Source: HGM12587 sp964602445 (GTDB lineage: Bacteria; Bacillota; Clostridia; Lachnospirales; Lachnospiraceae). From it: a stretch of 30,129 nucleotides of DNA. The DNA is taken from assembly GCA_964602445.1 (NCBI GenBank), contig CAZRQV010000024.1:1-30129 (forward strand). The letters run 5' to 3'. Under the pieces are notes generated by a model. The model was not told the origin of the DNA, did not search any database, and worked only from the letters and a program-made list of their open reading frames with translations. Below are positions 1 to 8,854 of this stretch, piece after piece (position 1 is the first letter of the stretch; each line of letters starts with the position of its first letter). A program made the position numbers and the translations under genes.

Positions 1-80
1 CAGAATCCTGCGTAGCACAGATCAAAGAAGAAACTCCGGCAATGCCGGCAGGCGGTGCAGGAATGGGCGGAATGATGTAA
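1..80 (+). CDS. groEL: Chaperonin GroEL, C-terminal tail (partial)
   Basis: This is the last 25 codons of a reading frame cut by the left edge, with its first complete codon at base 3 and a TAA stop at 78-80. The translation ends in PAMPAGGAGMGGMM, the flexible Gly/Met-rich tail typical of the GroEL (Hsp60) chaperonin, which folds proteins in the cytosol inside a double-ring complex. Only the disordered tail is visible, so nothing can be said about the ATPase or apical domains. groES would be expected upstream, outside the window. The identification rests on the GGM repeat alone, but that tail is highly characteristic. Confidence 0.9.
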   Translation, partial: ESCVAQIKEETPAMPAGGAGMGGMM

Positions 81-112
81 TTCCCCTTGATTCTGTAAGA
101 AAATAAATTTCC

Positions 113-144
113 AAAGGCTGTCGCTGATGACAGCGGCGGCCTTT
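113..144 (+). terminator. Hairpin after groEL, probable terminator
   Basis: GGCTGTCGCTG (116-126) pairs with CAGCGGCGGCC (131-141) around an ATGA loop, using G-U wobbles and extended by AAA/TTT. The stem is GC-rich and begins 35 nt after the groEL stop. The U-tract is only three bases and is followed by A residues, so it is a weaker than usual intrinsic terminator, but its position fits. Confidence 0.6.
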
Positions 145-385
145 AAAAAAGTAATTCAATTCTTAACACGTTAGGTGTTTCATAAAAATATTTCAATTAA
201 AATCCCAAATTAAAATTTAGAAATAATTGTTCAAATTCAGATGCATTAGGTAAATATTTTACGTATTACAAAAATATGCAGTGGTCAGTATAGAAGAAAT
301 TAAGTTAGCTGATGACAGATTTGAAATGTATCTGTAATACGTGGAAGCATAAAATTGTGAAAAATTAAATATAGGATAGAATACT
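145..385. other. AT-rich intergenic region with 10-bp inverted repeat
   Basis: This stretch lies between groEL and the PP2C gene and holds no open frame of note. ACGTATTACA at 261-270 is the exact reverse complement of TGTAATACGT at 333-342, about 60 nt apart, and wobble pairs extend the stem outwards. A weak promoter-like pair, TTACAA (266-271) and TATAGA (289-294) with 17-bp spacing, overlaps the left arm. If that promoter is real, the right arm lies about 30 nt into the transcript. No tRNA or riboswitch motif was recognised. Confidence 0.45.
266..294 (+). promoter_or_regulatory. Weak candidate promoter for PP2C-kinase operon
   Basis: TTACAA (266-271), a 17-bp spacer and TATAGA (289-294) form a low-scoring sigma-A-like pair upstream of the phosphatase gene. 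The -35 hexamer matches the consensus at only about half its positions. The -35 overlaps the left arm of the 10-bp inverted repeat, which would be a natural place for regulation. Confidence 0.3.
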
Positions 386-1153
386 ATGGACTTTAAAATT
401 GCAGCTTATACCGATGTTGGTATTAAAAAAAGCACAAATCAGGATTCTGTCATTATCAAAGCTGCCCGGACAGACGAGGGTAATGTTTTGCTTGCTGCTG
501 TCTGCGATGGTATGGGCGGGCTGGAAAAAGGCGAACTCGCCAGTGCCGCTTTGGTCAGAATGTTTTCAAAGTGGTTTGAGGAACAGTTTCCGCAGATGTT
601 ATATCAGGGAATGTGTATGGAAAATTTACAGAAAAACTGGACAAGTCTGATCTATCAGGCGAATGCAAAAATTTTAAATTACAGTCGTACCATACATGCA
701 GCTATGGGAACGACCATGGTCGTTCTTTTGATTGTAGGGCAGAGATATTATATAGGAAATGTGGGAGATTCCCGCATTTATCAATTAAGGGATGAGCTGA
801 TACAGCTTACCAAAGATCATACCTTAATCCAAAAAGAGGTGGAGGAGGGAAGAATCACAGAAGAGGAAGCACGCAGGGATCTGCGCAGAAATGTGCTGCT
901 GCAGTGTGTCGGAGCATCTGAGAGGATAGAACCGGATTTTTATACCGGAATGGTTGCTCCGGGGACAATGTTTTTATTGTGCAGTGATGGTTTCAGACAT
1001 GTAATTTCACCGGAAGAAATTTATCAGTATCTGACACCGTATCAAATATTTACGGAACAGGCAATGAAAGAAGGTCTGGTCTATCTGACGGATTTAAATA
1101 AGTATCGGCAGGAAGCAGACAATATTTCTGCAGTATTGGTTCGTGCAGATTAG
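386..1153 (+). CDS. PP2C-family Ser/Thr protein phosphatase
   Basis: A 255-residue protein with the complete PP2C (PPM) phosphatase core of the PrpC/Stp type, which removes phosphate from Ser/Thr residues using two Mg/Mn ions. Visible motifs in order: a TDVG/NQD segment at residues 9-20, CDGMGG at 40-45 (Asp41 and Gly42 as metal ligands), MGTTMV, NVGDSRIY, LTKDHT, CSDGF and a terminal DNIS with Asp245. Length matches the bacterial family (about 240-260) and no membrane segment is seen, so it is cytosolic. AGGA at 373-376 precedes the ATG. It is the first gene of a tight operon: the kinase gene begins 8 nt after its stop, and the kinase ribosome site overlaps that stop codon. It should reverse phosphorylation made by that kinase. 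Confidence 0.93.
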   Translation: MDFKIAAYTDVGIKKSTNQDSVIIKAARTDEGNVLLAAVCDGMGGLEKGELASAALVRMFSKWFEEQFPQMLYQGMCMENLQKNWTSLIYQANAKILNYSRTIHAAMGTTMVVLLIVGQRYYIGNVGDSRIYQLRDELIQLTKDHTLIQKEVEEGRITEEEARRDLRRNVLLQCVGASERIEPDFYTGMVAPGTMFLLCSDGFRHVISPEEIYQYLTPYQIFTEQAMKEGLVYLTDLNKYRQEADNISAVLVRAD

Positions 1154-1161
1154 GAGGACAT

Positions 1162-2883
1162 ATGCTGGAAATAGGATCACTTGTCGATGGAAAATATCGA
1201 ATTTTAAGAAAAGTCGGTCAGGGCGGCATGAGTATCGTTTATATGGCGGTCAATGAACGTGCCAATAAGACGTGGGCAATCAAAGAAATCAGAAAGGACG
1301 GAACACAGAATTATGAAGTGGTAAAGCAGGGATTGCTTGTTGAAACAGAGATGCTGAAGAAGTTAGACCATCCACATTTGCCCAGTATCATAGATGTGAT
1401 CGACGGAACAGATTTTTTTCTGATCGTCATGGATTTTGTTGAAGGAAAAACTTTGAGCAGCATCATAAAGGAATATGGTGCGCAGCCGGAACATAGTGTG
1501 ACTGATTGGGCAAAACAGCTGTGTGAGGTTCTTGGATATCTGCATTCCAGAAATCCGGCAATCATATACAGAGATATGAAGCCTTCCAATGTCATGCTGA
1601 AACCAGATGGGAATGTTGTACTGCTTGATTTTGGTACAGCACGAGAATATAAAAATCAAAATTTAGAGGATACGGTGTGTCTTGGAACGCGGGGATATGC
1701 GGCTCCGGAGCAGTATGGTGGGCATGGGCAGACAGATGAAAGAACAGATATTTATGGTCTGGGAGCGACCATGTATCATTTGCTGACCGGACACAACCCG
1801 AGTGAATCACCATATGAAATGTATCCAATCAGACAGTGGAATCCGGCGTTTTCGCCGGGGCTGGAAAAAATCATTTTAAAATGCACACAAAAAAATCCGT
1901 TGGATCGTTATCAGTCCTGCGCAGAGCTTTTGTATGCGTTGAAAAATGTGGAAAAAGAGGATGCAGAATACCGAAAAAAACAGGGAAGAAAATTTTGTAA
2001 ATTTGCGGTTCCGATGGGAATGGCTGCTGTATTTGGAATGGCAGCAGGTGTTTTTGGCGGGTTAAAGGTGTATACAACGAATACAAGTTATGCTGCGTAT
2101 ATTGATTCTGCAAAAGGATCGGCCGTAAAGGCGGATGAAATAGAAAATTATAAAAAAGCGATCAATTTGGATCCTTATCGGGCAGAGGGATATGAAGGTC
2201 TGCTTCAGGAGGCGTTGTTGGACGATAATGTGCTTACCAGAGAGGAAAGCGAAATCCTTCGTTTGACAATGCTGGAGCAGGGAAACGGAAAGAATACAAA
2301 TGAAAGTATATTTCGGACCAATACGGAAGGATATGAGAAATTCGCATATGATGCCGGAATTGCTTACTACTATAAGTATGAAGATAAAAGCAATAAAAAA
2401 AGTTCCAAAGGTTATTTTAGAACTGCACAAACATCAAAATATCTGGAAACAAAACAGATCGAACGGTCAAAACGTCTCTACACGATTTCTTCTTATTATT
2501 CTATGATCGGGATTTCAGATGAAACGGGCGATGCAGCGATAACATATAAAGATTACTGGCATGATCTTATGGCATTGTCTGATGGAAATTTAGTAGAAAC
2601 AGATAATGAGCGGACAGCACTGATCATGTATCAAGAGCTGGCTTCCCAGATTGTATCACGGGCTGCAGATTTTAAGCGGGCTGGTGTCACGCAGGAGGAG
2701 ATGCAGGCACAAATGACCAATATCCGACAGCATGTGCTGAGTGATTTTGCTTCTCTGAATGCAAATACGCTGGCAGCAATTCAGGATGAAATGGAAGAGC
2801 TTTTGAACATCGTAGATCAGGCAGAACGCATGATTCAGTCAACGTTTGGTCAGAACAGTCAGGGAGGTGCGGAACATGAATGA
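1162..2883 (+). CDS. Transmembrane Ser/Thr protein kinase (PknB/PrkC type)
   Basis: A 573-residue Hanks-type kinase. The cytosolic catalytic domain (about 10-265) shows the glycine loop GQGGMSIVY (19-27), ATP lysine Lys41 in AIKEI, catalytic loop YRDMKPSN with Asp138 (YRD instead of HRD), DFG at 156-158, the activation segment GTRGYAAPEQ and the DERTDIYGLG helix. One membrane helix follows at about 281-302, leaving some 270 residues outside. That outer part carries no PASTA repeats; it is helical and looks TPR-like at about 320-350, so the ligand is probably not muropeptide as in PrkC. AGGAGG at 1152-1157 precedes the ATG. It follows the cognate PP2C gene and overlaps the next gene by 8 nt, so all three are likely co-translated. 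The activity call is firm; the signal sensed is unknown. Confidence 0.93.
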   Translation: MLEIGSLVDGKYRILRKVGQGGMSIVYMAVNERANKTWAIKEIRKDGTQNYEVVKQGLLVETEMLKKLDHPHLPSIIDVIDGTDFFLIVMDFVEGKTLSSIIKEYGAQPEHSVTDWAKQLCEVLGYLHSRNPAIIYRDMKPSNVMLKPDGNVVLLDFGTAREYKNQNLEDTVCLGTRGYAAPEQYGGHGQTDERTDIYGLGATMYHLLTGHNPSESPYEMYPIRQWNPAFSPGLEKIILKCTQKNPLDRYQSCAELLYALKNVEKEDAEYRKKQGRKFCKFAVPMGMAAVFGMAAGVFGGLKVYTTNTSYAAYIDSAKGSAVKADEIENYKKAINLDPYRAEGYEGLLQEALLDDNVLTREESEILRLTMLEQGNGKNTNESIFRTNTEGYEKFAYDAGIAYYYKYEDKSNKKSSKGYFRTAQTSKYLETKQIERSKRLYTISSYYSMIGISDETGDAAITYKDYWHDLMALSDGNLVETDNERTALIMYQELASQIVSRAADFKRAGVTQEEMQAQMTNIRQHVLSDFASLNANTLAAIQDEMEELLNIVDQAERMIQSTFGQNSQGGAEHE

Positions 2884-3247
2884 TCTTAGTGAAAAAATCA
2901 GCTTGTATCAGAATCTATTTCAGATCTGTCTGATACTATCAATGATTTGTTTACTGATTGCAGTAACGGTATTTTTCGTATTAGACATCAAATCAACGAT
3001 TGGATATCTGACAGGACGTCAGACAAAGAAAGGGATCAAAGAATTGCAGGAAAAAATAGCAGGGCAAAAATCAAGGTATGGTATTCCGCAGATAAAGTTT
3101 TTGTGGACAGAATCGGAAAATACAAAATCAATCCATTTACAAAAAAATAAGGATGAGGTAAGCACTTCCTTGAGAACAACCGCAGTTCTTGGAAAATTTA
3201 GGATTGTCCGTGAAATCATGATAATTCACACAGAAGAGATCATTTAA
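2876..3247 (+). CDS. Small single-pass membrane protein of kinase operon
   Basis: A 123-residue protein I do not recognise by name. The ATG at 2876 is chosen because AGGGAGG (2861-2867) lies just upstream and it overlaps the kinase stop by 8 nt; an in-frame ATG at 2846 lacks a good site. Residues 13-37 are a strong membrane helix, followed by a basic, charged stretch with TGRQTKKGIKELQEK (46-60), probably cytosolic. The tail has a Ser/Thr cluster, STSLRTTAVLG (96-106), then FRIVREIMIIHTEEII at the end. The Thr-rich stretch resembles the ETTS-type phosphosites that Pkn kinases mark and FHA domains read, which would make this a kinase substrate or adaptor. That is inference; only topology and operon position are seen. 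Confidence 0.8.
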   Translation: MNDLSEKISLYQNLFQICLILSMICLLIAVTVFFVLDIKSTIGYLTGRQTKKGIKELQEKIAGQKSRYGIPQIKFLWTESENTKSIHLQKNKDEVSTSLRTTAVLGKFRIVREIMIIHTEEII

Positions 3248-3313
3248 AAAGTGTCAGGAAATTACAGAAAAATAGAGCAGATGGTTTTACCAAAAGAAAT
3301 AGGAGAGATAGAA

Positions 3314-6300
3314 ATGAATCTGGAAATTGTATGTCAGAAAATAAAGCGGCTGTTGGCATTGCTGCTTGCTGTTTTGTTATTTTTTAATCTATGGATCAGG
3401 GATACTGCTGTAGTATTTGCAGTAAATGGCAGTCGGAAAGAGGATCGGGCAGTTTATGAACAAAGTGACAGCCTCTCGTACCTAGGTCAGACTTTGGACG
3501 GCTCTGTATATGCCGGTATAGTAAGTGTAACATCCAAGGATGGGCAGATTAGTGAATCAGAGAAAGGAGAATTTACGGATTCTCTGTCTTATACAAAAAA
3601 TTCTGTAATTCCGGAATACGTATATGTATTGGACAAAGAAAAAAATGTAAAAAAAGCGGCATTGAAACCATTGGTATTTGATGACAGCGTACCGGAATTA
3701 ACGATAACAGAACCAGTGGATCATGAGCAATGGACAACAGAGAAAATGATCGTTGCAGAAGCAGCGGATACGAATCTGTATGGTATATATTATACAGAAA
3801 ATGAAGAAGTGATGCTCTCAGAGATGCTCACGGCGATTCCAAAAGAGTTAAAAGAGTTGGAAGGAAACACACTGTACATAAAAGAAAATCTATCGGAGGA
3901 GAAAGTTTATTATTTTTATGCGGTAGATAAAGCTGGACATGTGTCTGAAACGAAAAAAGCAGCTGTAAAAAAAGTTGACTGCCAGAAACCGAAAATCGAG
4001 ATTCAAAGTATTCAGCATGTCGGGTATGATAAGGAGCGAGGAATTTATTGGAAAAGTAATGAGCCGATCAAACTTTCTTTTGCGGTGACAGATCATCTAT
4101 CCGGAATCAAAAATATCAAGATAAACGATCAGGAGATTACGGAAGGAATTTCAGAAAATCGGCAAAGGGCTGATGTTGTGTATGAAATTACATCGGCAGG
4201 ATCCTATCAGATTACCGTGGAAGATGAAGCTGGAAATAAAGTCAGCGGAGAAGTGATTAACGTCAGACAAGATACACAAGCACCGGAAAAAATAGCTTAT
4301 ATTAGATTTATTTCTGATGCGAAAGGTGCAAATGCAGAATTTCAGGAAGAAAAAGAGGGCAGCTGGATCAGTCAGATTTTTAAAATGGCAGAAAACCACT
4401 GGAAAAAGATTTGGGGAAAACGGGAAGTTGGATTTGAAGTGTACGTATATGATGCAATTTCAGAAATTGTATCGGTGCAAATGTCTTATGAAGGCATAGG
4501 GGATGCAAAAACGGAAGAAATCAAAAAAATTGCCGTACATGATGGAGGAAAGAAAAAGAGGATCGATGGAGTTGATTATCAGATTTTTTACGGAAGTATT
4601 CCCTGTTCTGCGTATGAAACTTTAGTGATGAAAAAAATTAGCATTGATTCTCTGCGGGATGCTGCCGGCAATGAAACAAAAAACATTGTATTAGAGAACA
4701 CAGAGGGGAACGCACTGATTTATCTTGATTCTGTGAATCCGGAAATTGTTTCTGTAGAGATCCAAACGGAAGATGGAACAGCGTGTGAGGAAGTTTTCGA
4801 TGAAGAATATTATGATAATGAAAAAAGATATGCAGTCGTAACGCTTGCAGAAAGATTTTTTGGTGAGGAAGAAATTCCGGTATATCCGAAGCTTATTGTA
4901 AATCAAAAAATATCCGGTGAAAAAGATAGAACTTCCCCATGGGAAGAAGCCGCAGCGCTTAGTACAGCAGTCTGGACAAAGGCGGAAGGAGTGGAGGATC
5001 AGTGGTTTGCAAAAGCGGAACTTCCGGCAGAAAAAGATACGGAAATTGAATATCAGCTTGTAATTGATGGGTATCAAGATGGTGCAGGAAATGTTCTGAA
5101 CAGCAGGAACACAGATGAAAATGGAAATTTTACAAGCAAGCTCTTAGTTATCGATACACTGGCACCGAAGATTACTCAATACACGGAAGAAAGAACGACA
5201 GAATGTACGATCGATGGGACAGAAGTTCTTAGAAATGATACCGGAACGGAGAATCTGAAGGTTTGTTTTACACTGGATGAAAATGAAGCATACTATGAAA
5301 AATCAAAAGAAAATCTGACGATAACTCTTTATAGAGATCAGGAAACCGATCCGGTTGCCGTATGGAAAGCAGATGATTTGAATCCGGAAACCAACGGACG
5401 AGAACACAGCTATTCCTTTGTATATGACGGAGAGAACAACACAGAAAATAAATTTCATGCAGAAATTACGTATGCAGATCAGGCTGGAAACGGTCTGGTC
5501 TGTGCAGAAAATCTGGGATTTATGCAGAGCACAGAGAAAACGGATACTTGCATAGGAAAAGAATTTATTATCGATCATGTAAATCCGGTGCTGGGTGTGG
5601 TTTATTCTGAGGCTTCTAATGTTGTAAATAGTAAAGGAGAAAAAACAAAAGGAAATAAGGAACCTGTATCCGGTTATACGGCATATTACAACAAAGATAT
5701 TACGGTCACTCTTTCTTTAGAAGAAATGTTTGGGCATTTAGGAGCAGAAGATGGGTTAGAACATTTTGAATTTTTTATCCAAAAAGATGGCGAAGCGTTA
5801 AAAGAACTTCCAAAAATCACATGGATTCATGATGGAAGGAAACATACAGCAGAATTTACGTTAGAAGCGCTCGCAGACCATAGCAATGATGGAGATTACC
5901 AGTTTACAGTGAAATATCGGGACTGTGCAGGAAATCTGATGAATACAGAAAATGTGGAAACAAGCAACGAAGCAGTCGAGAAAGAAAAAAACAGTGTCTA
6001 TACGAGTCCGAAGCTTGTGATTGATACGATTGCACCGGAAATTACGACTTCCTATGAGAACGGAGATATTTGTCAGACCGTGAAGTCGGCATTGGGCAGT
6101 TTCAGAGATTATCTGAATCGTTCTTGTCCAAACTTCGTTATTAAGATAAAAGACAGAAATATCAACGGTACAGAAGTAAAGAAAAAGCTAGAAAACAGCG
6201 TAAGTGTGACGGATATCCACGAGATTGCTATCAAAAATACGAAGATCAAAGAATCTATAAATAAGATCAAAGAGGGGATTCGGTGTGCAAAGGGCAATGA

Positions 6301-8854
6301 AAATCCGGAAACCATGAAAATTGTTCTTTCTCTGGCAACGGATGGGAATTATAGGATTCCGGTTGTATTTACAGATCTTGCGGGAAATCAGGCAATCGTA
6401 AAAGGTTTGACACCGGAAGCAGATTACGGTACCCATTATACAGAATATGTTACGAAAGACAGCACAGCTCCAAAACTGAAATTGTCATACTCGACTGATG
6501 ACAAGGCAAATTATTGGGAATGGGGATATTTCTTTGCAAAATCCAAAATGACCATTACAGCCAAAGCAGAAGATGAAATTTCCGGTATTGAGAAGATTGT
6601 ATTTAAAGTAGTGGATGAAAACGGGAAAGAGCTGGTGAGAACCAAAGCTTTTCAGGAACCTACCGCAAGCGGAAAATATCAGGTAACTATCCCGTTAGAT
6701 ACGGAGGATTTTAAAGGAAGCGTTTATGCGGAAACCGTGGATTATGCTGCAAATACAGAATCTGAGATTAGAGGATATATTGTAGAAAGTACCTCAAAGC
6801 ATTCGGCAACCGGCAAAGCAGAAATCACAACCATTACAAGGCCAAGCAGAACAGTAAACGGTGTTGATTTCTATAATGAAGATATAACGTTTAAGATACT
6901 GCTGCAGGATACTTATTCGGGGATTGCAAAATGGCAGTACCTTGGCGGTCACACTTTAAAATATGAGAAGGATTACAAGGCGTCTGTGGGAACTGATCTT
7001 AACAGTAAACTGACGGACAAAGAAAAAGATATTTTATATACTGTTGAAGAAACATTGAGATTAGATGCTGCAGCAAATAATGAAAATAAGATTTTTGTAG
7101 CAGCAGAATACACGGATAATGTCGGACATCGGTTGGACGTTATGCGGGAATACAACATTGATATTACAAAGCCAGTCATTACGGTCGATTATGATTTGAA
7201 CAATCCTGCCAATGGTAAGTATTACAAGGAAACGAGAACTGCGACGGTTCAGATCCGTGAACGTAACTTTGATCCGGAAGATGTAGAGTGGATTATTACA
7301 ACCACAGATGGTTCACTGCCAGAAATCAGCGGATGGTCACAATCAGGGTCGGGAGATAACACGTTGAATGTTTGTACCGTGGCATTTACCTCAGACAGTG
7401 ATTATACATTTTCATTGAAATTTATGGATATGGCCGGAAACGTGGCAGATTATACACGAGTGGATGAATTTACCATTGATCAGACGGAGCCGAAAGTAAC
7501 CGTAACTTATGATAACAACAGTTGTAGGAATGAATACTATTATGATGCGTCACGTACAGCAACCATCGATATTCTGGAACATAACTTTGATCCAAGTGCT
7601 ATAGAGATCCTGGTTACCGCAGATGACAGTACGGCAGAAATTCCTCACATTTTAGGATGGTCACAGAATGGAGATCATAACATTACGACCATTATATTTA
7701 ATTATGATGCAGAATATACATTCGATATTGCAGGTACGGATCTTGCATTCAATGAACTGGCTGATTATATGCCGGATCATTTTGTAGTAGACCAGACGGC
7801 ACCAGAGCTGGAAATCTTTGATATTGAAGATATGTCAGCAAATAACGGTGAAGTAAGACCGGGAATCCGTTATCATGATACCAATTATGATTCCAACGGT
7901 GCAGTCATCCTTATGACGGGCTATAACAACGGTGCGGTCGAAATAAACGTTACACGGAAGCAGGAAACAAATGGTATGGAACTGAAACTGGATGATTTTG
8001 CTTATGTTCAGGAACAGGATGACCTTTACACGATGAAAGCAACGGTTTATGACCTTGCAGGAAACCGCAGTGAAGAAACCGTAATGTTTTCTGTAAACCG
8101 TTTCGGTTCCGTTTATACCTATGATGAAGCGACAGCTGCATTGGTGGGAGAAAATGGAAAGTATTATACCAAGACAGAGCAGGCGTTGAAGATTACAGAA
8201 ACAAATGTAGATACACTGGAATTTAAAGAAATTACAGTAAATTTTAACGGAAAACTGCGTACCTTAAAAGAAGGGCAGGATTATACTGTGAAGGCAAGCG
8301 GTACAGAGGTAACGTGGAAGCAGTATCAGTACAACATCAAGGCGGACAACTTCAAAGAAGAAGGAACCTATGTTGTTACAATTTACTCAGAAGACCGTGC
8401 AGCCAACAGATCAGATAACAATACCAAAGGCAAAAAAATTGCGTTTGTGGTGGACAAGACCAATCCAAGCATATTGGTTTCAGGCATAGAAACCAACGGA
8501 CAGTACAAGAGTTCCAGTCAGGAAATGTTCATTGATATTGATGATAACGTACTGGCAGCAAAGGTGTCCGTAATAATTGATGGAGCAGAAACCATATTTG
8601 ATGCTGCAAAGATTGCTGAACTGGATGGAAGAATCTGTATCAGTGTAGATGCGGCCAATCACGCACAAAATATTAAAATCACTGCGGCAGATGCGGCAGG
8701 AAACAGCAGTGAAACCGAAATTACCAATGTTCGCGTCAATGCCAATGTTTTCATGCTGTTCTATCTGAATAAAGCGGTATTCTATGGAACGCTGTGCAGT
8801 GGTGCTGTGCTTACAGCATTGCTGTGGCGGTTTCTGTCAGGAAAGAAAAAGTAG
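3314..8854 (+). CDS. Giant Ig-like repeat surface protein, membrane-anchored
   Basis: An 1846-residue protein starting at ATG 3314, preceded by AGGAGAG (3301-3307); an upstream GTG at 3251 is in frame but has no ribosome site. Residues 12-36 form a signal peptide or signal anchor. The body is a string of bacterial Ig-like/cadherin-like beta-sandwich modules, each closing with an AGN turn (for example DEAGNKVSG, DAAGNET, DLAGNQA, DMAGNVAD) and linked by D-T-x-A-P-x-I motifs. Two neighbouring modules, encoded near 7231-7490 and 7552-7790, are clear tandem duplicates of about 107 residues sharing RTAT, NFDP and GWSQ. A C-terminal helix ahead of SGKKK (residues about 1815-1842) anchors it in the membrane, with no LPXTG motif. 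It is the last gene of the PP2C-kinase operon, 66 nt after the small membrane protein. I infer an adhesin, scaffold or sensory ectodomain; the actual ligand cannot be read from sequence. Confidence 0.85.
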   Translation: MNLEIVCQKIKRLLALLLAVLLFFNLWIRDTAVVFAVNGSRKEDRAVYEQSDSLSYLGQTLDGSVYAGIVSVTSKDGQISESEKGEFTDSLSYTKNSVIPEYVYVLDKEKNVKKAALKPLVFDDSVPELTITEPVDHEQWTTEKMIVAEAADTNLYGIYYTENEEVMLSEMLTAIPKELKELEGNTLYIKENLSEEKVYYFYAVDKAGHVSETKKAAVKKVDCQKPKIEIQSIQHVGYDKERGIYWKSNEPIKLSFAVTDHLSGIKNIKINDQEITEGISENRQRADVVYEITSAGSYQITVEDEAGNKVSGEVINVRQDTQAPEKIAYIRFISDAKGANAEFQEEKEGSWISQIFKMAENHWKKIWGKREVGFEVYVYDAISEIVSVQMSYEGIGDAKTEEIKKIAVHDGGKKKRIDGVDYQIFYGSIPCSAYETLVMKKISIDSLRDAAGNETKNIVLENTEGNALIYLDSVNPEIVSVEIQTEDGTACEEVFDEEYYDNEKRYAVVTLAERFFGEEEIPVYPKLIVNQKISGEKDRTSPWEEAAALSTAVWTKAEGVEDQWFAKAELPAEKDTEIEYQLVIDGYQDGAGNVLNSRNTDENGNFTSKLLVIDTLAPKITQYTEERTTECTIDGTEVLRNDTGTENLKVCFTLDENEAYYEKSKENLTITLYRDQETDPVAVWKADDLNPETNGREHSYSFVYDGENNTENKFHAEITYADQAGNGLVCAENLGFMQSTEKTDTCIGKEFIIDHVNPVLGVVYSEASNVVNSKGEKTKGNKEPVSGYTAYYNKDITVTLSLEEMFGHLGAEDGLEHFEFFIQKDGEALKELPKITWIHDGRKHTAEFTLEALADHSNDGDYQFTVKYRDCAGNLMNTENVETSNEAVEKEKNSVYTSPKLVIDTIAPEITTSYENGDICQTVKSALGSFRDYLNRSCPNFVIKIKDRNINGTEVKKKLENSVSVTDIHEIAIKNTKIKESINKIKEGIRCAKGNENPETMKIVLSLATDGNYRIPVVFTDLAGNQAIVKGLTPEADYGTHYTEYVTKDSTAPKLKLSYSTDDKANYWEWGYFFAKSKMTITAKAEDEISGIEKIVFKVVDENGKELVRTKAFQEPTASGKYQVTIPLDTEDFKGSVYAETVDYAANTESEIRGYIVESTSKHSATGKAEITTITRPSRTVNGVDFYNEDITFKILLQDTYSGIAKWQYLGGHTLKYEKDYKASVGTDLNSKLTDKEKDILYTVEETLRLDAAANNENKIFVAAEYTDNVGHRLDVMREYNIDITKPVITVDYDLNNPANGKYYKETRTATVQIRERNFDPEDVEWIITTTDGSLPEISGWSQSGSGDNTLNVCTVAFTSDSDYTFSLKFMDMAGNVADYTRVDEFTIDQTEPKVTVTYDNNSCRNEYYYDASRTATIDILEHNFDPSAIEILVTADDSTAEIPHILGWSQNGDHNITTIIFNYDAEYTFDIAGTDLAFNELADYMPDHFVVDQTAPELEIFDIEDMSANNGEVRPGIRYHDTNYDSNGAVILMTGYNNGAVEINVTRKQETNGMELKLDDFAYVQEQDDLYTMKATVYDLAGNRSEETVMFSVNRFGSVYTYDEATAALVGENGKYYTKTEQALKITETNVDTLEFKEITVNFNGKLRTLKEGQDYTVKASGTEVTWKQYQYNIKADNFKEEGTYVVTIYSEDRAANRSDNNTKGKKIAFVVDKTNPSILVSGIETNGQYKSSSQEMFIDIDDNVLAAKVSVIIDGAETIFDAAKIAELDGRICISVDAANHAQNIKITAADAAGNSSETEITNVRVNANVFMLFYLNKAVFYGTLCSGAVLTALLWRFLSGKKK

